32,295 nucleotides of DNA from Spirochaetales bacterium. Lineage in GTDB: Bacteria; Spirochaetota; Spirochaetia; Sphaerochaetales; Sphaerochaetaceae. Positions 26,962 to 32,295 of this stretch are shown one piece after another. How positions within the stretch are numbered: position 1 is the stretch's first letter; each line of letters opens with the position of its first letter. The notes below the pieces were generated by a model that was not told where the DNA came from, made no database searches, and worked only from the letters and a program-made list of their open reading frames with translations. Position numbers and translations under genes: made by a program. The DNA lies in assembly GCA_022771185.1 (NCBI GenBank), contig JALFCJ010000105.1:1-32295 (forward strand), in the 5' to 3' direction.

Positions 26962-27384
26962 TCAATAATTCCTTTCGATATTTAATCTTGAGGCAAATGC
27001 CTTGGCTTCGCCTGGTTTTTTTATAAATTCACTGGTCTTAAGGATAATTCCTTCTGACTCTACTACTCTCATTAAAGTGGCCATAGTGGCATTCTTTCTT
27101 ATGCCGCCGACCAATACCGTTGCAGCTCTCTTACCTGAAACAGCACCGGCATTCTCCAAGAATTTCTTTAATGAAGGTGTAACATTTTTCCCGAAAGAAG
27201 AAAGCGGTTCTGCAATAAAAATAAGATAGTCGTAAAGTGTTAGCCGTTTGTCTGTATCGACAGAAACATTCAGGATATCTGACTGAGTACCATTTTGTTC
27301 CAATCCCTGGGCACAACTAGCTGCAATCTTTTTTAAATTTTCAGAGTCATTGCCTTTAGGACAAATTATTAAACAAACTTTCAT
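26962..27384 (-). CDS. Flavodoxin-fold-like protein of unknown function
   Basis: 140 aa; MKVCLIICPKGNDSENLKKIAASCAQGLEQNGTQSDILNVSV ... LYDYLIFIAEPLSSFGKNVTPSLKKFLENAGAVSGKRAATVLVGG resembles flavodoxin topology. Confidence 0.5.
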   Translation of the reverse strand: MKVCLIICPKGNDSENLKKIAASCAQGLEQNGTQSDILNVSVDTDKRLTLYDYLIFIAEPLSSFGKNVTPSLKKFLENAGAVSGKRAATVLVGGIRKNATMATLMRVVESEGIILKTSEFIKKPGEAKAFASRLNIERNY

Positions 27385-27407
27385 TATATCCTCTAAAAAA
27401 AAGTTAA

Positions 27408-27433
27408 ACCGACCCCCGTGAAAGAGGATCGGT
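27408..27433 (-). terminator. Predicted terminator after secG
   Basis: Minus strand ACCGATCC...GGGTCGGT stem (one G-T type pair) followed by TTTAACTTTTTTTTT. Confidence 0.6.
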
Positions 27434-27446
27434 CATAGTAAGTTCC

Positions 27447-27770
27447 TTAGTTGGATGCTGCCTGATCGTCAAGCCAAGTAGTACCTTCTACACTAGTTGT
27501 CTGAGTCTTCTTGATCATAGACTGAATTTCATCATCAGAAGACTTGTTGACCAGAGCCACTACAAGAGAAAGCACCATGAAAATAATGGCAAGCACTGTT
27601 GTAGCTTTAGTTATGAAACTTGAACTTCCAGAACCAAAAGCTGAATCTGAGTTGCCACCGAAGATGCCGCCCAGTCCGACACTATTCTGTCCCTGGATTG
27701 TAATCAGGAATAACAGAAGAAGTGCCACAATACAGAATACAACGAGAAGGATAATTCCTAAAACACCCAT
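27447..27770 (-). CDS. secG: Preprotein translocase subunit SecG
   Basis: 107 aa, two TM helices; LLFLITIQGQNSVGLGGIFGGNSDSAFGSGSSSFITKATTVLAIIFMVLSLVVALV is the SecG signature. Confidence 0.93.
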   Translation of the reverse strand: MGVLGIILLVVFCIVALLLLFLITIQGQNSVGLGGIFGGNSDSAFGSGSSSFITKATTVLAIIFMVLSLVVALVNKSSDDEIQSMIKKTQTTSVEGTTWLDDQAASN

Positions 27771-27791
27771 TTTTTTACTAACCTCTATAAA

Positions 27792-29732
27792 TTACTTGTT
27801 AAAAGCAATGATAGGAAGGAACTTCTCTACAGAGAGTGAAGCACCGCCAACGAGAGCGCCGTCGATATTTTCCTTAGCCATCAATGCCTTTACATTCTCA
27901 GCCTTAACAGAACCACCATACTGTATTATGAGCTTTTCTGCAACATCTTTTGAGTACAAACGAGCAACAGTTTCACGAATAAAAGCATGTGCGTTGTCTG
28001 CATCCTCCGGAGTAGCTGTCTTTCCTGTGCCAATTGCCCATACAGGCTCATAAGCGATAGTGACCTTTGCCATCTCTTCTGGCTTTACACCCTTGAGTCC
28101 GACTTCAAGCTGAGCAGTAAGAACTTCTTCAAGCTTTCCGCCTTCTCTCTCTTCGAGTGTTTCACCGACACAAAGATCAACGTCCATACCACACTCGAGA
28201 GCAAGAAGAACCTTACCATTGATGATCTCGTTTGTTTCACCATAGTACTGTCTTCTTTCACTATGACCAAGAATAACTGTGTTAACACCAAGATCCTGAA
28301 GCATAAGAGGAGAAACTTCACCTGTGTAAGCGCCAGACTTGTGATCAGCCATGTTTTCTGCAGCAACAATGATTGGGCTACCTTTTACAGCTTCAACTAC
28401 ACTAGGAAGATCAACAAATGGGCATGCGATCATACACTTGCAGTCTGCACCACTTTCTTTGTAAGCATCAGCAAGTTCTTTTGCATACTTCTTTGCTTCG
28501 CTTGGAACAAGATTCATCTTCCAGTTACCAGCGATATATGGTCTTCTCTTCTCTGTCTTCTCGAGAGCCTTGATACCTGGAAGAACCTTTCCTTCCAAGA
28601 ATTCAAGAGAAGCACCACCACCAGTTGATACGTGAGAAATCTGTGAAGCAAGACCAAACTTATTGATAGCTGCAACACTGTCACCACCACCGACGACAGA
28701 AACAGCGTTACTATCAGCAAGAGCCTTTGCAACAGCTTCTGTACCCTTTGCAAATGCAGCGAATTCGAATACGCCCATTGGTCCGTTCCAAACAACGTTC
28801 TTAGCTTTCTTCATCTCTTCAACAATTGCAGCAACAGTCTTTGGACCGATATCGAGACCCATAAGTCCCTCTGGGATATCAACACTGTCAACAGCAACAG
28901 GAGTAGCATTTTCATCAAACTTGTCAGCACAGACATGGTCTAACGGAAGAATAACCTTTACACCCTTCTTCTCTGCAGCTGCCAAGAATGCCTTTGCTGT
29001 TTCCTGATAATCATCTTCAACAAGGCTTGTTCCTACGCTGTGGCCAAGAACCTTAAGGAATGTATAAGCCATACCTCCGCCGATTACGATAGTATCACAA
29101 GTCTTTACTAGAGACTCCAAGACACTGATCTTAGAAGAAACCTTAGATCCACCGATGACAGCAACGAATGGATGCTCCGGATTCTCCAAAAGTGGAGCCA
29201 TGAATTTGACTTCCTTCTCAATAAGGAAACCAGCAAAAGCAGGAAGATAGTGTGCAACGCCTTCTGTTGAAGCATGAGCTCTGTGAGCTGTACCGAAAGC
29301 ATCGTTGACATACAAGTCACCGTAGCTGGCGAGTTCTTTAGCATATGCTTCGCCGTTCTTTTCTTCATCTGGGTAGAATCTTACGTTCTCGAGAAGAAGA
29401 ACTTCACCTGGCTTGAGAGCCTCGACTTCCTTCTTTACTTCTTCTCCGATTACATCTGGAGCAAGCTTGACTGGTTTTCCAAGGAGCTTCTCAAACTCTG
29501 CTCTGATAGGAGCCATTGAGAAATCCATATTCTTCTGTCCCTTTGGTCTGCCATAGTGAGACATAACAACAAGAGAAGCACCATTATCAAGGATATAGTT
29601 GATTGTAGGAAGAGCAGCCTTGATTCTTGTGGCATCAGTAACAACACCATTCTTTACTGGAACGTTGAAATCAACTCTGATAAGTACTCTCTTACCTTTA
29701 AGATCAGCTTCTTTAACTGTGTTTAATACCAT
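27792..29732 (-). CDS. pgk-tpiA: Bifunctional phosphoglycerate kinase / triosephosphate isomerase (PGK-TPI fusion)
   Basis: 646 aa single frame: PGK (LKGKRVLIRVDFNVPVKNG ... VVGGGDSVAAINKFGLASQISHVSTGGGASLEFLEGKVLPGIKALEK) joined directly to TPI (RRPYIAGNWKMN ... ILGHSERRQYYGE ... AYEPVWAIGTGK ... YGGSVKAENVKAL). Confidence 0.96.
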   Translation of the reverse strand: MVLNTVKEADLKGKRVLIRVDFNVPVKNGVVTDATRIKAALPTINYILDNGASLVVMSHYGRPKGQKNMDFSMAPIRAEFEKLLGKPVKLAPDVIGEEVKKEVEALKPGEVLLLENVRFYPDEEKNGEAYAKELASYGDLYVNDAFGTAHRAHASTEGVAHYLPAFAGFLIEKEVKFMAPLLENPEHPFVAVIGGSKVSSKISVLESLVKTCDTIVIGGGMAYTFLKVLGHSVGTSLVEDDYQETAKAFLAAAEKKGVKVILPLDHVCADKFDENATPVAVDSVDIPEGLMGLDIGPKTVAAIVEEMKKAKNVVWNGPMGVFEFAAFAKGTEAVAKALADSNAVSVVGGGDSVAAINKFGLASQISHVSTGGGASLEFLEGKVLPGIKALEKTEKRRPYIAGNWKMNLVPSEAKKYAKELADAYKESGADCKCMIACPFVDLPSVVEAVKGSPIIVAAENMADHKSGAYTGEVSPLMLQDLGVNTVILGHSERRQYYGETNEIINGKVLLALECGMDVDLCVGETLEEREGGKLEEVLTAQLEVGLKGVKPEEMAKVTIAYEPVWAIGTGKTATPEDADNAHAFIRETVARLYSKDVAEKLIIQYGGSVKAENVKALMAKENIDGALVGGASLSVEKFLPIIAFNK

Positions 29733-29750
29733 AATATATACCTTTTTGAG

Positions 29751-29774
29751 AAAAAAAGGCCTGCTGAGCAGGCC
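29751..29774 (-). terminator. Intrinsic terminator after gap
   Basis: Minus strand GGCCTG-CTCAG-CAGGCC followed by TTTTTTT (plus-strand aaaaaaaggcctgctgagcaggcc). Confidence 0.8.
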
Positions 29775-29799
29775 CTTCGATCAAGTCGAACGACCAGAA

Positions 29800-31423
<1,624 letters not shown>

Positions 31424-31425
31424 TC

Positions 31426-32295
31426 TCAGTCCTTATCGTTATCATAGCTGATTCTATGGTGATCTCTTCCAAAGAGTGGAGGAATAAATGCTTCCTTTAG
31501 TTTCTTTAGGTCAGTCATAGTAAGATTGGAGTTATCAAGCTGACCATGGGCAATCTTATCGGAAACAATGGAGTTTATGAACTTTTCATATTTCTGGTGG
31601 TTCGGTCTATTGATTGTCCTTGTAGCCGCTTCGACACAGTCTGCCAGCATTACTATAGCGGACTCTTTTGTAGACGGTACGTTGCCGTCATACATAAAGT
31701 CTTCTTTTTCAACTACATTATTCTTGCTGGCATTCTTTACAGCCTCGTTATAGAAAAACCTTATGAGGTCGTTTCCATGGTGTTCTCCGATAATATCCAA
31801 TACTTCCTGAGGCAGTCCTATCTCCTTACCCTTCTCTGTTCCAAGTCTTACATGGCTTTTGATGATAGATCTTGAAAGCTGAGAAGAAATAGAGTCATGG
31901 GCGTTTTTATCATTTTGGTTCTCTATAAAGTATTCAGGATGAACCATCTTTCCAATATCATGATACCTGGCACCTACCAGTGTAAGTTCGGCATTGGCAC
32001 CAATGGCAACAGCACCGGCATATGCCAAATCCGAGACATTCTTTACATGGTTATATGTTCCCTGTGCAACTTGTGAAAGCTGGGTCAATACAGCGTTGTC
32101 ATTATATGCCAACTCCATAAGTCTTTGTTTTGTAGGAATATTGAAGACTTTCTCAAGTACAGGAAGAAGGATTGAATATACAATAAAAGAAAGAAGGATA
32201 TTCACTGCTGCAGCGAGAGAATCCACCATGATATCAAATATTCCGATTTCTCTATATATACCGAAGAACATGGTGATCAGTACAGAATAAAGCAA
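31426..32295 (-). CDS. 7TM-HD family (PgpH-type) phosphohydrolase, N-terminus truncated by right edge of window
   Basis: C-terminal HD domain: GTYNHVKNVSDLAYAGAVAIGANAELTLVGARYHDIGKMVHPEYFIENQ ... EHHGNDLIRFFY ... MLADCVEAATRTI, preceded by TM segments; adjacent to ybeY. The window edge coincides with an internal TTG, so M1 in the track is not necessarily the real start. Confidence 0.85.
   Translation of the reverse strand: MLYSVLITMFFGIYREIGIFDIMVDSLAAAVNILLSFIVYSILLPVLEKVFNIPTKQRLMELAYNDNAVLTQLSQVAQGTYNHVKNVSDLAYAGAVAIGANAELTLVGARYHDIGKMVHPEYFIENQNDKNAHDSISSQLSRSIIKSHVRLGTEKGKEIGLPQEVLDIIGEHHGNDLIRFFYNEAVKNASKNNVVEKEDFMYDGNVPSTKESAIVMLADCVEAATRTINRPNHQKYEKFINSIVSDKIAHGQLDNSNLTMTDLKKLKEAFIPPLFGRDHHRISYDNDKD

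Noticed and set aside
28520-28570. Possible frameshift or pseudogene at the PGK/TPI boundary
   Set aside because: The frame is continuous across the junction and both halves retain active-site motifs, so it is reported as a fusion instead.
27987-28628. 213-aa plus-strand ORF antisense to pgk-tpiA
   Set aside because: Cys/Phe/Ser-rich shadow translation over highly conserved PGK/TPI codons.

Overview
The window looks like ordinary spirochaete core genome. It is low-to-moderate GC, densely packed with housekeeping operons, and shows no phage, IS, CRISPR or obvious accessory island. From left to right: mutS (-, C-terminus off the left edge), bamA (-), tamB-like (-), tmk (+), queA-ruvB-ruvA-ruvC-yebC (-), hemW (-), lepB (-), a membrane-anchored PEGA/SUMF1-like protein (+), smpB (+), tetR-type regulator (-), tmRNA ssrA (-), sir2 (-), miaB (-), folD (-), a small beta-barrel-like outer-membrane protein plus lipoprotein pair (+), a phosphoribosyltransferase, map, nusB and a SurA/PrsA-like chaperone (all -), a flavodoxin-like protein (-), secG (-), a pgk-tpiA gene fusion (-), gap (-), ybeY (-) and a 7TM-HD (PgpH-type) hydrolase (-, N-terminus off the right edge). 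I did not find a clearly new multi-gene system. The most useful leads are: the in-frame PGK-TPI fusion; a thymidylate kinase whose Walker A lysine is replaced by threonine; a membrane SUMF1-fold protein that seems to lack the catalytic FGE cysteines; a tmRNA with a long acidic 18-aa tag and no encoded CCA, next to smpB; two + strand genes whose predicted promoters place the transcription start at the start codon (leaderless candidates); and an uncharacterised OMP-lipoprotein pair. All functional calls come from reading motifs. No database search was run, and locus comparisons with other spirochaetes are from memory.
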